In this document: in pieces, positions 6,252-7,595 of the stretch
How positions within the stretch are numbered: the first letter of the stretch is position 1
Layout of the letters: the number at the start of each line of letters is the position of its first letter
Assembly: GCA_045578205.1 (NCBI GenBank)
Contig: JAZNJU010000197.1
Location: 1-7,595, forward strand
Direction of reading: 5' to 3'
Origin: RGIG8748 sp045578205
GTDB lineage: Bacteria; Bacillota; Clostridia; UMGS1810
Length of the DNA stretch: 7,595 bases
The notes under the pieces: model-generated
Seen by the model: the letters and a program-made list of their open reading frames with translations, nothing else
What the model was told of the DNA's origin: nothing
Databases searched by the model: none
Program-made: the position numbers and the translations under genes

Positions 6252-6269
6252 ATTAGAAAGTTTTCTAAT
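6252..6269 (+). repeat. Palindrome ATTAGAAAGTTTTCTAAT in the rpoB leader
   Basis: Perfect 8-bp arms around GT. As RNA it would fold as 7 bp with an AGTT tetraloop, and GTAA/TTAC outside can extend it across an internal loop. It lies 38 bases before the rpoB ribosome binding site. It is A/T-rich and only moderately stable. Confidence 0.5.
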
Positions 6270-6318
6270 TTTACAATAAGTGTTACAGGGTTGCAAAAAA
6301 TAATATGAGGTGATTATT

Positions 6319-7595
6319 TTGACGAAACGACCACATCCTATCACTCTTGGCAAAAATCAGAGAATGAGTTACTCAAAAGTAGAAGAAGTTCTCGAAATGC
6401 CAAACTTAATTGAGGTGCAGAAGAAGTCGTACGATTGGTTCATAGAGAAAGGATTAAAAGAGGTACTCCATGACGTATCTCCTATTTGTGATTTCTCAGG
6501 AAATCTCATCCTTGAATTCGATGATTACTATCTCGACGAACACCCCAAGTATTCCATTGAAGAATGTAAGGCGCGTGACGCTACATACTCAAAACCCCTT
6601 AAGATTAAGGTAAGACTTATCAACAAGGAAACCGGCGAAGTAAAGGAGCAGGAAATATTCATGGGCGAATTCCCGCTTATGACAGACTCCGGAACTTTCA
6701 TCATCAACGGTGCAGAGCGTGTTATTGTAAGCCAGGTTGTTCGTTCACCGGGCATATATTTTGATATGCAGCACGACAAAATCGGTAAAGAACTCTACAA
6801 TGCTACCGTTATACCCAACCGCGGTGCGTGGCTTGAGTATGAAACCGATTCCAACGACGTGTTCTCTGTTCGTATAGACAGAACCCGCAAACTCCCTGTA
6901 ACAGTTCTCATACGTGCATTGGGTCTTAACACCAATGAACAGATTCTTGAATATTTCGGCTACGACAATACACTTGCGGTAACTTTGGAAAAAGATGCCA
7001 CAACAAACAGTGAAGAAGCCCTTATTGAAATATACAAAAAACTCCGTCCCGGCGAACCTCCCACGGTTGAAAGTGCAACATCTCTTATTAACGCACTTTT
7101 CTATGACCCCAAGAGATACGATATTTCCAAGGTCGGCAGATTTAAGTTTAATAAGAAACTTGCCATTGAAACAAGACTTAAAAACCGCACTCTTGCAAAA
7201 GACATAATAGACCCCATGACAGGTGAAGTTCTGGCTGTTGCAGGTGAGTGCATTACACTTGAAAAGGCAAATGAAATTGCCAAAGCAGGTGTTAACGAAG
7301 CATATGTAAATGTTGAAGGCAAGGAAGTCAAGATTTTCTCAAACGGTATGGTAGACATAAAGAACTTTGTAAACTTCGATGTGTCCGATCTTGAGATAGA
7401 CGAACTTGTACGTTTCAGTGTTCTTTCCGAAATTCTCGATAATTTCGAAAATGAGGAAGACATAAAGAATGCCATCTGCGAAAGACACGATGACCTTATT
7501 CCCAAGCATATTATAAATGACGATATCCTGGCATCCATCAACTACCACCTGGGTCTCCAGTACGGAATTGGTTCTACCGACGATATCGACCATCT
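6319..7595 (+). CDS. rpoB: DNA-directed RNA polymerase beta subunit, N-terminal 425 residues, cut by window edge
   Basis: Catalytic-core subunit of RNA polymerase. The frame is open from TTG 6319 to the right edge. Conserved blocks are GKNQRMSYSK at residues 11-20, MPNLIEVQKKSYDWF at 27-41, and MGEFPLMTDSGTFIINGAER at 115-134. VSQVVRSPGIYF at 137-148 is the protrusion block next to the rifampicin pocket, and the window ends in YGIGSTDDIDH at 415-425. These cover the beta1 protrusion and much of the beta2 lobe. The main rifampicin cluster and the catalytic regions lie outside. The TTG start is chosen because AGGTG (6308-6312) precedes it by 6 bases and because starting at the next ATG (6364) would remove the conserved N-terminus; an in-frame GTG at 6310 lies inside the ribosome binding site. 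It follows luxS, not rplJ-rplL, and has its own promoter. rpoC would be expected downstream. Confidence 0.97.
   Translation, partial: MTKRPHPITLGKNQRMSYSKVEEVLEMPNLIEVQKKSYDWFIEKGLKEVLHDVSPICDFSGNLILEFDDYYLDEHPKYSIEECKARDATYSKPLKIKVRLINKETGEVKEQEIFMGEFPLMTDSGTFIINGAERVIVSQVVRSPGIYFDMQHDKIGKELYNATVIPNRGAWLEYETDSNDVFSVRIDRTRKLPVTVLIRALGLNTNEQILEYFGYDNTLAVTLEKDATTNSEEALIEIYKKLRPGEPPTVESATSLINALFYDPKRYDISKVGRFKFNKKLAIETRLKNRTLAKDIIDPMTGEVLAVAGECITLEKANEIAKAGVNEAYVNVEGKEVKIFSNGMVDIKNFVNFDVSDLEIDELVRFSVLSEILDNFENEEDIKNAICERHDDLIPKHIINDDILASINYHLGLQYGIGSTDDIDH

Larger units (their letters stand above)
6167..6318 (+). promoter_or_regulatory. Structured 5' leader of rpoB
   Basis: Untranslated leader of about 150 nt between the predicted start and the rpoB start codon. 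It contains an 11-bp hairpin (6197-6207 with 6220-6230, one G-U pair), a palindrome ATTAGAAAGTTTTCTAAT (6252-6269) flanked by pairing GTAA/TTAC (6244-6247, 6271-6274), and a T7 run at 6180-6186. TTGCA or TGCAA occurs four times (6167, 6202, 6221 and 6291, approximately). It does not match a riboswitch or T-box that I recognise. Two tiny frames, at 6208 (6 codons) and 6231 (25 codons), lack ribosome binding sites and are not called as genes. Confidence 0.5.

Noticed and set aside
6231..6308. 25-codon frame in the rpoB leader, a possible leader peptide
   Set aside because: No ribosome binding site precedes its ATG, its composition is unremarkable, and its stop merely overlaps the rpoB ribosome binding site. 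A leader peptide is possible but unsupported.
1..7595. Mobile element, CRISPR array, toxin-antitoxin or defence island
   Set aside because: No transposase, integrase, regularly spaced repeats, paired small toxin-antitoxin frames or nuclease/helicase genes were found. The genes are of ordinary chromosomal type.

Overview
The window looks like a piece of a low-to-moderate GC Gram-positive (Firmicutes, Clostridia-like) chromosome. The reasons are strong AGGAGG-type ribosome binding sites, consensus sigma-A promoters with 17-18 bp spacers, GTG/TTG codons near starts, an Aquifex-type aconitase, and a Clostridia-like RpoB N-terminus. No phage, insertion sequence, CRISPR array, tRNA or rRNA was seen. 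Nearly all the sequence is accounted for by eight protein-coding genes and short promoter-bearing gaps.

Layout, left to right. (1) Bases 1-1468, minus strand: the first 489 codons of an aconitate hydratase whose C-terminus lies outside the window; its ORF is open to the window edge. (2) From a 153-bp gap with two back-to-back extended -10 promoters, a HAD-family phosphatase (1622-2185, plus) is transcribed away from aconitase. (3) It converges on a MATE-family efflux transporter (2218-3570, minus). The two genes share one perfect 12-bp hairpin whose arms abut or include both stop codons, which should terminate transcription in both directions. (4) A 249-bp gap carries divergent promoters for the MATE gene and for a four-gene plus-strand operon. 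Both promoters carry a TTTGTACTA(C/T)TAT element. (5) The operon is a small four-helix membrane protein (PF06541-like, 3820-4188), an EamA/DMT transporter (4204-5112), a DUF523/TudS-type desulfidase (5105-5584, overlapping the previous gene by 8 bp) and luxS (5594-6064). (6) A 254-bp gap with a near-consensus promoter and a folded leader of about 150 nt precedes rpoB (6319 to the right edge, TTG start, 425 codons visible).

How the genes may work together. LuxS cleaves S-ribosylhomocysteine to homocysteine plus the autoinducer-2 precursor DPD. The tightly coupled TudS-like protein belongs to a family that removes sulfur from thiolated uracil or uridine. The EamA transporter could move a small metabolite. 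A link to sulfur recycling or AI-2 traffic is therefore reasonable but is inference from gene order only. rpoB seems to be a separate transcription unit here: it follows luxS rather than the usual rplJ-rplL, and has its own promoter and leader.

I found no clearly new defence, mobile or biosynthetic system. The points most worth a second look are the shared box in the divergent MATE/operon promoters, the luxS operon composition, and the structured leader of a relocated or uncoupled rpoB.
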